A stretch of 64,000 bases of DNA from Ruminiclostridium hungatei (GTDB taxonomy: Bacteria > Bacillota > Clostridia > Acetivibrionales > DSM-1351). Below are positions 44,543 through 52,474 of the stretch, one piece after another (position 1 is the stretch's first letter; each line of letters begins with the position of its first letter). A program made the translations under genes and the position numbers. The DNA lies in the NCBI RefSeq assembly GCF_002051585.1, contig NZ_MZGX01000009.1, forward strand, positions 62,001 to 126,000, given 5' to 3'. Below the pieces are notes generated by a model. That model saw only the letters and a program-made list of their open reading frames with translations, had not been told where the DNA came from and did not search any database.

Positions 44543-46465
44543 CTATCTCTCATAATAGGTGTAGCCCCTGAGTCCGTTGTCGTAGGCACGCATTATTTCA
44601 GGCCGTTCACTTGCACTTATGAGTCCATCGTGGATAGCCTGCTCTGCCTTTTCGCGGAAACTCACCAGCATGTCCTTGGGGTCGAATTCAACATAGGATA
44701 AAACATCCGATACGCTGTCTCCGTGAATTTCCTTCACCAGATCATAGGTTCCGTCACTGTTGATCCTGACACTCACCACATTTGTATCCCCAAATAAATT
44801 ATGCAGGTCTCCCAGTGTTTCCTGATAAGCCCCCACCAGAAATACACCAAGATAGTAGTCATCTCCGTTTTTCATTTCATGTAAGGGCAGGGTGTTCCTT
44901 ACATCATGCAGATCTATAAAATGGTCTATCTTACCGTCGCAGTCACAGGTTATATCGGCTATGACCGCATTCCGCTTGGGCAATTCCAAAAGCCTGTGCA
45001 GCGGCATAATCGGGAATAGCTGGTCAATGGCCCAACTGTCCGGAATTGACTGGAATACTGAAAAATTGCAGTAATAGATATCAGCAATTGCACTTTCAAT
45101 ATCTTCAAGATCGGGGGGAGCATTTTTCAGCTTTTTCTTTTCCTTGGCTATCTGGTTTATGGTATTCCAGAATATTTTTTCGGAAAATGCGCGTTCCCTC
45201 AGGCTCAACCTGCCGTGCTTGAACATGTCGCGTATTTCATCCCTGTAGTAAAGGGCATCGTTATAGCATTCCTGAATATTTTTCAGGGTAATGTTCCTGT
45301 TGACGTCATAGAGGTTTCTTATCTGCTCAGATGTATTTTCATCAAGTTTGTCTGGAATATCGTGGTGCTCTTCAAACTTCTCAACATCAAGAACATTGAA
45401 CAGCAGCACGGAATAGTAGGCAACCGTTGTTCTCCCCGATTCTGTTACAATGATGGGGTGGTCAACCTCACTGGAGTCCAGAGTTGTCATAACTGCCTCC
45501 ACAATATCGGTACAGTATTCTTCAACAGTATAGTTACGGCTGCAGGTATAGTTTGTGTTTGATCCGTCGTAGTCAACAGCCAGTCCACCGCCCAGATCCA
45601 GATAGCCCATGGGAGCCCCTTCCTTCACCAGCTCGGCATATACACGGGCCGCTTCAAGGACTGCTGAACGTATATCTCTTATATTGGGAATCTGGGAGCC
45701 CAAATGGTAGTGGAGCAGTCTGAGGGAATCCAGCATGTTTTTTTCCTTGAGCTCATCCACCATGGCTATGACCTGTGACATATTCAGGCCAAAAATACTC
45801 CTGTCGCCGCCTGATTCGGTCCAGTGTCCTCCGGCCTTGGCAGAGAGCTTGATTCTTATGCCGATGTTGGGCTTTATGCCCAATGCCTTTGACCTTTCCA
45901 TGACAATTTCCAGTTCACCAGGTATCTCTATTACAAAAAAGCACTTAAAGCCCATCTTGACGGCATACAGGCCCAAATCTATAAATTCCTCATCCTTGTA
46001 GCCGTTGCATATAAGACAGGCTTCCTTATCCTTCATTACGGATAAGGCGGCCACCAGTTCAGCTTTACTGCCGACCTCAAGACCGTGGTGGTATCGCTGT
46101 CCGAATCTGGTCACTTCTTCCACCACCTGCTGCTGCTGGTTAACCTTAATAGGATAAACTCCCCTGTAAGCTCCCTTGTAATTCAGCTTTTTCATTGCAT
46201 CATTAAATGAGTTGTTCAGAAATGATATCTGTGAATCCAATAAATTTTCAAAACGCAATAATACAGGCATGTCGAGCCCACGCTCACGCACACCTGATAT
46301 AATATCCATAAGGCTGACTGCAGCCGATCCATTATCCTTATACGGGTTTACAAGAACTTCTCCACTGTCCGAAACAGAAAAATATCCGTTGCCCCAGTTT
46401 TTGATACCGTAAAGCTCTTCAGACTTTTCCCTAGTCCATCTCCCTAAAACTTCCGCCTTGTTCAT
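44543..46465 (-). CDS. speA: Biosynthetic arginine decarboxylase
   Basis: A PLP enzyme of 640 residues that converts arginine to agmatine, the first step to putrescine. The PLP lysine is Lys107 in GVYPIKVNQQQQVVEEV. Other family stretches are GLEVGSKAELVAAL, LRLLHYHLGSQIPNIRDI, YLDLGGGLAVDYDGS and VTESGRTTVAYYSVLLF. The length matches SpeA of the alanine-racemase fold. It starts at ATG 46465 after a GGAAG-type site. It is monocistronic. It supplies the diamine for the carboxyspermidine pathway genes at 29389-31819. Confidence 0.95.
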   Translation of the reverse strand: MNKAEVLGRWTREKSEELYGIKNWGNGYFSVSDSGEVLVNPYKDNGSAAVSLMDIISGVRERGLDMPVLLRFENLLDSQISFLNNSFNDAMKKLNYKGAYRGVYPIKVNQQQQVVEEVTRFGQRYHHGLEVGSKAELVAALSVMKDKEACLICNGYKDEEFIDLGLYAVKMGFKCFFVIEIPGELEIVMERSKALGIKPNIGIRIKLSAKAGGHWTESGGDRSIFGLNMSQVIAMVDELKEKNMLDSLRLLHYHLGSQIPNIRDIRSAVLEAARVYAELVKEGAPMGYLDLGGGLAVDYDGSNTNYTCSRNYTVEEYCTDIVEAVMTTLDSSEVDHPIIVTESGRTTVAYYSVLLFNVLDVEKFEEHHDIPDKLDENTSEQIRNLYDVNRNITLKNIQECYNDALYYRDEIRDMFKHGRLSLRERAFSEKIFWNTINQIAKEKKKLKNAPPDLEDIESAIADIYYCNFSVFQSIPDSWAIDQLFPIMPLHRLLELPKRNAVIADITCDCDGKIDHFIDLHDVRNTLPLHEMKNGDDYYLGVFLVGAYQETLGDLHNLFGDTNVVSVRINSDGTYDLVKEIHGDSVSDVLSYVEFDPKDMLVSFREKAEQAIHDGLISASERPEIMRAYDNGLRGYTYYER

Positions 46466-46499
46466 GTCCGCTTCCTTTCACTTAAACAGAATTCCTTAA

Positions 46500-46531
46500 A
46501 ATCCACCAAGCACCTGTAAATACAGTGGATT
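46500..46531 (-). promoter_or_regulatory. Hairpin in the speA leader
   Basis: AATCCAC and GTGGATT form a 7-bp stem that overlaps an alternative CTGT-AAAT-ACAG stem, 35 bp upstream of the start codon. Mutually exclusive folds are possible. Confidence 0.4.
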
Positions 46532-46664
46532 GCAGCAAGCTCACCACCCTTTATTCCAAGGCTTTCCATACAAGTAATGAATAATTATAAACTATTCAAA
46601 GCAGACAATAACACATGCTGCACTTATTGTCAATAAGTATAGCTAAAAGGTAAAAATTATATCC

Positions 46665-47945
46665 TCAAAGGACTTTTCTGATTTTGAATACGTTGCTCAG
46701 AACCAGCCAATTCTGCGGAAAGTAATTCATTATGGTCCAGTAGCTGACACCCCCCAGCCCATACTCATTTACCAGTGACAATTTGGCAAATATGCTTCTG
46801 GCATCCTCAAACCAAACCACATGCTGTTTGCCGCTGTCATCATAGTAATAGAAGAAAGGAGCCTGGGAAACCATATCGTACTGGATTACCGCACCTCTTC
46901 TCCAGGCCAGGTCTACCGCTCCGGTATTGGTGACAGTTCTGGCCGCCGTTCCCTGCTGATGGGGAATGGTCCAGTCATAGCCGTAATTTGACATGCCCAT
47001 AAATATTTTTTCCCTGGGAATGGCAGTCACCGCATAGTTGAGCACTCTTCTTATACCGTCCACAGGCGATACTGCCATAGGCGCACTGTAGGTGAAGCCC
47101 CATTCATAGGTCATAAGGATGACATGGTCCAGCAGCGCTCCGTGAACGGGATAATCATGTGCTTCATAGAGCTTGCCTACCTGACCGGCGGAGGTCTTGG
47201 GAGCCAGTGCGCTGGTAATGGTATAGCCCAGTGGCCGCAGGGTGCTTACTATTCTCCTCAGGAAATTGTTATAGCTCTCCCTGTCATAGGGGTAGATATA
47301 TTCAAAATCTATGTCCAGCCCAAAATAATTTTTCTCTCTTAAGGTTCTTAAGACATTGTTGATCAGCGTATCCTGAACCTGCTGGTCTGTCAGTACTGCA
47401 TGGCCGATGTCGCTGTTAAAGCCGCCTGTTTCCCCAAGATTGGTTATAACCATCAGGGGTGCCACTCCAGCGGCCCTGGCGGCACTTATCAAAGGCTGGT
47501 CATTGATAGTCTTAAGGCTGCCGTCCGCCCTTACCTGATAACTGAAAATACTCAGATAGGTGAGATTTGGAAGTGTTTTGTCAAGCACCTGCCGGTTTAT
47601 ATTGGGAAAGGCATAGCCGTTGACTTCTATTGTGCCGAAATTGATGGTTCTGGGAGGAATGACTATTGTCTGACCCGCTGATATCTGGGATGGATTGGTT
47701 ATTTGAGGATTTGCCTGCAGTATTTCGTTAACACTTATTCCGTAAGCGGAGGCAATGGAATATATGGACTGCCCCGGTGTCACCACATGATTTCTGGTTC
47801 CTTCAAGTATGACTAAAGTTTGTCCTACTACCAACTGGGTTGGATTTCTAAGCTCGTTGTCGGAAATAATTTTCTGAGGTGAAACATTATACCGGCGCGC
47901 TATGCTGTATATACTTTCACCCCGGCGAACTACATGTATTCTCAA
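46665..47945 (-). CDS. sleL: Spore peptidoglycan hydrolase, LysM-GH18 (SleL/YaaH type)
   Basis: Two LysM modules (about 1-48 and 52-98; HVVRRGESIYSIARRYNVSP and HVVTPGQSIYSIASAYG) precede a glycoside hydrolase 18 barrel. The catalytic motif DxDxE is in GLDIDFEYIYPYDRE. The protein cleaves cortex peptidoglycan during germination in Bacillus relatives. I favour TTG 47945 because AGGAAAG lies nine to ten bases upstream and the product begins directly with the LysM domain, as in relatives; GTG 47954 is an alternative. No signal peptide, as usual for spore-deposited SleL. It supports a spore-forming host. Confidence 0.9.
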   Translation of the reverse strand: MRIHVVRRGESIYSIARRYNVSPQKIISDNELRNPTQLVVGQTLVILEGTRNHVVTPGQSIYSIASAYGISVNEILQANPQITNPSQISAGQTIVIPPRTINFGTIEVNGYAFPNINRQVLDKTLPNLTYLSIFSYQVRADGSLKTINDQPLISAARAAGVAPLMVITNLGETGGFNSDIGHAVLTDQQVQDTLINNVLRTLREKNYFGLDIDFEYIYPYDRESYNNFLRRIVSTLRPLGYTITSALAPKTSAGQVGKLYEAHDYPVHGALLDHVILMTYEWGFTYSAPMAVSPVDGIRRVLNYAVTAIPREKIFMGMSNYGYDWTIPHQQGTAARTVTNTGAVDLAWRRGAVIQYDMVSQAPFFYYYDDSGKQHVVWFEDARSIFAKLSLVNEYGLGGVSYWTIMNYFPQNWLVLSNVFKIRKVL

Positions 47946-48090
47946 ACATATCACTCTTTCCTATTTTCTATGGTTTTGCACCACAAGTGCAATATCCCCA
48001 TATAGTATATGAAGGTTTACCATAATAGGTTACGACTGTGCGGCTGGATTTATTTTACTTTTTGCTTTGTCAGAAATGGCCATATATTCT

Positions 48091-48225
48091 GTTTCCAGGA
48101 CGCAAGTACAACTCCACTCAATGGCAGCATAATAAAAAGCTTGCTGAAATTTGTAAGCGGTACTATTTCAAGTAAGCTTTTATATGCTAACCATTGAGCG
48201 GAGTTTGTACGAAAGCACTGGAAAC
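48091..48225. repeat. Foldback element with the same ends as the 9.8-kb element
   Basis: This 135-bp imperfect palindrome lies between sleL and the hydrogenase-like gene. Ends: GTTTCCAG (48091-48098) and CTGGAAAC (48218-48225), each followed inward by seven variable bases and GTAC. GTACAACTCCACTCAATGG (48106-48124) pairs with its near-inverse at 48191-48210. The inner arms contain AAGCTTGCTGAAAT and ATTTCAAGTAAGCTT. No coding frame. Confidence 0.75.
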
Positions 48226-48264
48226 CCAATAATAATCGTTTACTGCCAAAGTAAAAGTGAAATA

Positions 48265-49515
48265 CTAGAATTCTCGAGTGAAGATGTCGCTTCGCTCCAG
48301 CAGGCTTTCTATTGTGTCAAAACCCAGCCGGTGCAGCAGCTCAATAACATACGGATTGTCTATGGGAGTGGAATATGCCGCCTGATTTCCGTAGGCCACA
48401 ACATTTTTCCTTCCCTCTTCCCGATTGAGTATGGCCTTCGGGCCTCCCACACATCCACCGGTGCAGCCCATTCCCTCTATAAAATTGGCCGCTGTACGCC
48501 CCTCTTTCAGGGCTGCAAGCATCTCCTTACAGGCCGGCATACCGTCAGCCTGTATAGCCTTGACCCGTATAGCCCTGTGGGGGTTCAGCCTCTCCACCGT
48601 AGCCTGAACCGCTTCGCTGACTCCGCCGGTTCTGGCATATATCCTGCCTGCCCTTGAGGAATGATCTCTGGAATCCTCCTCCATCTGCGCCGGATCAATT
48701 CCGGCTGCTTCAAATATATCCTGAACCTCCTGAAAGGTAAGGACATAGTCAACTGCGTCAGCTATGTCCTTTTCCCGGGCTTCAGCCTTCTTTGCAATAC
48801 AGGGCCCGATAAATACCGTTATGGCATTCTCCTCCAAAAGCTTGATGGAACGCCCGCAAGCTACCATGGGCGAGACTGAGCCAGGAACATGGGGTACATA
48901 CTGGCTGTAAATCCTTCTTATCATGGCTATCCACATGGGGCAGCAGCAGCTTGTAAGCAAAAAGTCCTTTTCATCATGAATTTTACGGTCAAATTCAAGG
49001 GCTTCCTTTAAGGTGAGAATATCGGCAAAAAGGGCCACCTCCAGCATTCCGGCAAAGCCAAGCCTTTTAAAGGCACTTCTGAGTTTCCCCGGCGTTACCT
49101 TGTCACTGAACTGGCTGATAAAGGCCGGAGCTATCATTGCATATACAGGCCCTTCCGAGTTATTGACAGCATTCAGGACCGGCAGAATATCCCTGCTCCC
49201 TACGAGTTTTTCGGCCTTGCACCTGTCAATACAGCCTGAGCAGCCTACACACTTTTCAATATCAATTGATATGTTTCCTTCTTCATCTTTTCCAATGGCA
49301 TCAAAAAGACATTTCGTCGGACAGTTTTTACCATCCCCATCACAGCAGTCACACTTGCCGAAGCGCCATACAGGACCATAATCCTTTGGGCGCAGCAAAC
49401 AATCCAGTTGATGCGGATCAAAATCCAGCTTCCGTATTTCTTCTACCTCTTCTGCTACCCTGTTCTGAACAGCAGCCTTAACCAAACGGTCATATAACTC
49501 ATTAAAGGTTTGCAT
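48265..49515 (-). CDS. [FeFe]-hydrogenase-like protein
   Basis: A 416-residue iron-sulfur protein. The N-terminus has a cysteine-rich CDCCDGDGKNCPTKC stretch and a [4Fe-4S] motif CVGCSGCIDRCKAEK. The H-cluster domain carries the three family signatures in altered form: LLTSCCCPMWIAMI (L1), FIGPCIAKKAEARE (L2) and FIEGMGCTGGCVGGPKAI (L3). The four cluster cysteines appear to be kept. The product is much shorter than catalytic HydA enzymes and lacks the extra N-terminal clusters. This fits group C/D-type proteins, often sensory or of unknown role. ATG 49515 follows AAGGAG by six bases. It is monocistronic between two foldback elements. Confidence 0.83.
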   Translation of the reverse strand: MQTFNELYDRLVKAAVQNRVAEEVEEIRKLDFDPHQLDCLLRPKDYGPVWRFGKCDCCDGDGKNCPTKCLFDAIGKDEEGNISIDIEKCVGCSGCIDRCKAEKLVGSRDILPVLNAVNNSEGPVYAMIAPAFISQFSDKVTPGKLRSAFKRLGFAGMLEVALFADILTLKEALEFDRKIHDEKDFLLTSCCCPMWIAMIRRIYSQYVPHVPGSVSPMVACGRSIKLLEENAITVFIGPCIAKKAEAREKDIADAVDYVLTFQEVQDIFEAAGIDPAQMEEDSRDHSSRAGRIYARTGGVSEAVQATVERLNPHRAIRVKAIQADGMPACKEMLAALKEGRTAANFIEGMGCTGGCVGGPKAILNREEGRKNVVAYGNQAAYSTPIDNPYVIELLHRLGFDTIESLLERSDIFTREF

Positions 49516-49757
49516 GGTCAACTCCTTTTGACGGTGTTTTAGAACTTCTTATTTGTGTAACCATTACCTGAGGTTTTTATGGAAGTGTCGGTTAATAATA
49601 TAAATTTATTATATGCAAAATTATTATTAAAATAATCGGCACTGGAAATTACTTTAACGCATTGTGCTAATCCCAATTCCGGCTGCATGACTGAAAAAGC
49701 ATATTGCAATATAACGCTGTTGCAAAACTAGTAACAAATGCAACATATGTGAAATTC

Positions 49758-50023
49758 AAATTAACCTGTTGTGCTAGTTAAGGATGTATACGAGTAGAAA
49801 ACAGCTTATAGACTGTTCCCTCCCGGACGAACTTTAAGAAATGCTTGTATATAACACTTTTGCTTGAAATAGTACGACTTACAACATGCTTTTTCAGCAG
49901 TCGCAGCATGCTGTAAGCCTACAATTTCAGCAAAAGCTTTTAATCATACCACGCATTTCTCTAAAGTCGTCCTCGCGTGGACAGTCTCTATCAACTTTAT
50001 TCATGTTCACCACAGGTTAATTT
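49758..50023. repeat. Large foldback element, full copy
   Basis: This 266-bp imperfect palindrome fills the gap between two genes. The ends AAATTAACCTGT (49758-49769) and ACAGGTTAATTT (50012-50023) are perfect inverses. Interior matched blocks include GGACGA-ACTTTAAGAAATGC and its inverse, and CTTTTGCTGAAATTGTA-type arms around a GCAGTCGCAGCATGCTG centre. The right end stops 4 bp before the stop codon of the aldo/keto reductase gene, so it may also act as that gene's 3' end. One arm recurs at 61230-61357. Confidence 0.75.
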
Positions 50024-50027
50024 ATTG

Positions 50028-51137
50028 TCAGTATATATCTTTCGCCGCAAGTTTATAATCTGCAATGGATAGCTTTCTGATTATATCTATACCATATGGG
50101 CAGTCTGGCATACACCTACCGCATTTGGTGCACTTATCGGCCTTTATGTCAAGCGCCTTATACCTATCCATAGCCAGCTTACTGTTTCCAAACCAGAAAC
50201 GGAGCCGTTCCTTAAGGGAATATTCCGCTGCATTTGTGATAACGCCGTCTGCCATCTGTCTATCGAAATAGCCTTCATATTTGAAAATTTCCTGAAGTGG
50301 TATTCCCTCAGGGCAGCAGCATTTTCCGCACTGTCTGCAAACATAGCTGCCCAGCTCGGGGGCTTCAGCATACAACCGTTCCATTTCCACTTCCGACATA
50401 GGGACAAACTTTCCGGCAAATTCCAAATCAAGCTCCAGCATTTCACGATTATTTATTCCTGCGACTATTACTGACGCCGGCTGGGTAAATGCGTATCTGA
50501 AGGCAGGCTGTACAGACTTCCACAGCAAGCCGTCCCCTATGGGCTTCATAAGAATAATGGCGGTTTGCTTATTAAGTGCCAAAGGGATTAACTCCTCCTC
50601 GATTTCGGGGAAGTTGAACCTGTCATAATAATTTATGGTAGTCATTACAGCGTCAAAGTCATATTCCTTCAGAGCCCGGATCAGCACATGGGGTTGTCCA
50701 TGCATGGAAATACCAATATGCTTTATCTTCCCCTCCTGCTTTGCCTGTAAAGCTCCCTCCAAAGCACCTTCCGCCCCAAGTATGGTGTCCAGTTCCTCCA
50801 TTGTGCCAACAGCATGCATTATAAAGAGATCTATATAATCCGTTCTGAGATTTGCCAGGCTCCTGTCAAGTGATTCCAGGCATTTTACCTTGGTCCTTTC
50901 TGCGGTTTTGGTCGCAAGTACGAATTCCTTTCGCCTATGTGCCACCGACTGGCCGATTTTGCGCTCCGATTCACCGTCACCGTAGCCGGCCGCAGTTTCT
51001 ATGTAGTTCCCTCCCGCATCAAGATACCTGTTCAGAAGGCATTTTGCTTCTGACAAAGGTATTTCCAGCAGGTGAAATCCTCCGAAGCCGAGAATTGATG
51101 TTTCAAGCCCTGTTCTGCCAAATTTTCTTTTTTCCAT
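50028..51137 (-). CDS. Aldo/keto reductase with C-terminal 4Fe-4S domain
   Basis: A predicted oxidoreductase of 369 residues, with the same layout as the gene at 10836-11855 but only moderately similar. The AKR barrel shows GGNYIETAAGYGDGESERKIG (the Asp of the usual DxAxxY is replaced by Glu), the Lys in FVLATKTAERTK, and DYIDLFIMHAVG. The tail has CRQCGKCCCPEGIPLQE and CTKCGRCMPDCPYGIDI for iron-sulfur clusters. ATG 51137 has GAGGTG at proper distance. The substrate is unknown. It ends against the foldback element at 49758-50023. Confidence 0.85.
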   Translation of the reverse strand: MEKRKFGRTGLETSILGFGGFHLLEIPLSEAKCLLNRYLDAGGNYIETAAGYGDGESERKIGQSVAHRRKEFVLATKTAERTKVKCLESLDRSLANLRTDYIDLFIMHAVGTMEELDTILGAEGALEGALQAKQEGKIKHIGISMHGQPHVLIRALKEYDFDAVMTTINYYDRFNFPEIEEELIPLALNKQTAIILMKPIGDGLLWKSVQPAFRYAFTQPASVIVAGINNREMLELDLEFAGKFVPMSEVEMERLYAEAPELGSYVCRQCGKCCCPEGIPLQEIFKYEGYFDRQMADGVITNAAEYSLKERLRFWFGNSKLAMDRYKALDIKADKCTKCGRCMPDCPYGIDIIRKLSIADYKLAAKDIY

Positions 51138-51230
51138 TATTGCCAACACCTCTTGTTTATTATTTTCAAATCAAAATTGCATTCTGAAAACCAGTTTGAA
51201 AGGGCCCACATCTTTTTTACAGGCCAAAAC

Positions 51231-52277
51231 TTATTTTTTCAGGTACTTCTGAAACCCGTCGCTATACTTTATGGAGCCATCCTTTAAAACCCACATTGCC
51301 TCTGCGCCAGGTGCTGCATTTATATATTCAAGAGCTTTGTCAAAAGGAAGAATGAAGGCCGCCTTGGCCATGGCGTCTGCCACACCCGAATCCTTGCACA
51401 GTATGGTTACCTGTAAAAAATTATCGGCGGGAAACAGGCTGTCAGGGTCAATGATATGGTGATACCTCTTTCCGGCAACTGTGTAGAACCTTTCATAAAC
51501 ACCGCTGGATACCAGTGACATTTCATTCAGATTGACTATGTTCAGGGTTTTCTTATCACTTTCCTTATCCGGGTTCTGAACTCCTACGTTCCAGAATTCC
51601 TCCCCGTTGCCTTTCCCGCCTATTGCCCGGACATTCCCGCCTACACTTATCAGTCCCGATGTAAACCCGTTTTTTTCAGCGTTCAGGCAAACCTGCTCAG
51701 TAGCATAGCCTTTTCCAACACCGCCCACATCCAGACTCATCCTGGGGTCCTCCAGAAAAACCGTAGAATTTGCCTCATCCACTATTACTTTATTTATATC
51801 AGTGTGTTTGTTTGCCTCCTTAAGTTCCTCCATACCAGGCAAGGTAGCATCGGCTTCATCCTCAATGCCTTCCTCCCTGTGCTTATGCCATATTTTAAGA
51901 ACTGCCCCCAGCGCCACATTCAGTTTGCCGTCTGTATCTTTATGCCACTTCTTTGCAAAAAGAAGCAGGTCAATTATTTTCTTATCCACTTTGACAGGTT
52001 TGATGCCTGCATTGTCGTTTATGGTTTTGATGTTGTTAATTCCGGGATAATCGTTGTATATGTCATACAACTGATGGTACTCCTTGAGAGTATCGTAAAT
52101 CATCTGGGATTGCTTCGTAAATTCCTCTTTACTGTCGGTATATGCCACAATCTGGGTGACAGTATCAAAGAGTTCAAGAAACTCAGCCTCGTACCTCTTT
52201 TTTTCAGGAGCTCCGCAGGCCGTCACATTCACAGCAAATGCCAGCAATAAAATTATGGCAGTCAGTTTTTTTAACAT
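51231..52277 (-). CDS. fmnB: FAD:protein FMN transferase lipoprotein (ApbE/FmnB)
   Basis: A 348-residue extracytoplasmic enzyme. The lipobox AVNVTACGAP follows a signal peptide. ApbE family stretches include FLELFDTVTQIVAYTD, the glycine-rich DVGGVGKGYATEQVC and GLISVGGNVRAIGGKGNGEEFWNVGVQNP, then SLVSSGVYERFYTVAGKRYHHIIDPDS. It transfers FMN from FAD to threonine residues of exported proteins. It is the last gene of the extracellular-electron-transfer cluster, and the lipoprotein encoded just upstream is its likely substrate. A 197-bp gap with a folded RNA element separates it from pplA. Confidence 0.92.
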   Translation of the reverse strand: MLKKLTAIILLLAFAVNVTACGAPEKKRYEAEFLELFDTVTQIVAYTDSKEEFTKQSQMIYDTLKEYHQLYDIYNDYPGINNIKTINDNAGIKPVKVDKKIIDLLLFAKKWHKDTDGKLNVALGAVLKIWHKHREEGIEDEADATLPGMEELKEANKHTDINKVIVDEANSTVFLEDPRMSLDVGGVGKGYATEQVCLNAEKNGFTSGLISVGGNVRAIGGKGNGEEFWNVGVQNPDKESDKKTLNIVNLNEMSLVSSGVYERFYTVAGKRYHHIIDPDSLFPADNFLQVTILCKDSGVADAMAKAAFILPFDKALEYINAAPGAEAMWVLKDGSIKYSDGFQKYLKK

Positions 52278-52310
52278 TTGTCACCTCAATAGGGCTGTAT
52301 AATAGTTTAA

Positions 52311-52426
52311 TTGGCAATGGCCCATCATACGCTTTTTACCGCCGCCGACACTCAGGCTTCCGCCCCATGTACCCTTAAACCCTACATGGTGCAGGTTATC
52401 CGATAAAAACACCTATGATGAGCCAA
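52311..52426 (-). ncRNA. Structured leader candidate between pplA and fmnB
   Basis: Nested pairs span 116 bases. TTGGC pairs with GCCAA at the ends, then CATCATA with TATGATG, then TTTTTA with TAAAAA. A terminal CCATGTA-N11-TACATGG hairpin and a GC-rich internal segment complete the fold. It lies in the fmnB 5' leader, 34 bp before the start codon. It does not match the FMN riboswitch consensus as I know it. It could be a new leader RNA or a small foldback element. Confidence 0.45.
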
Positions 52427-52474
52427 CTGATTCATTTTTTGCAACTTTAAACAGTTTTATTACATGCCCACTAA

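Noticed and set aside
49516-50027. Possible degraded gene between the hydrogenase-like and aldo/keto reductase genes
   Set aside because: The stretch is accounted for by palindromic arms, with no continuous protein-like frame on either strand.
52311-52426. FMN riboswitch before fmnB
   Set aside because: Attractive by position, but the conserved RFN boxes are not there.
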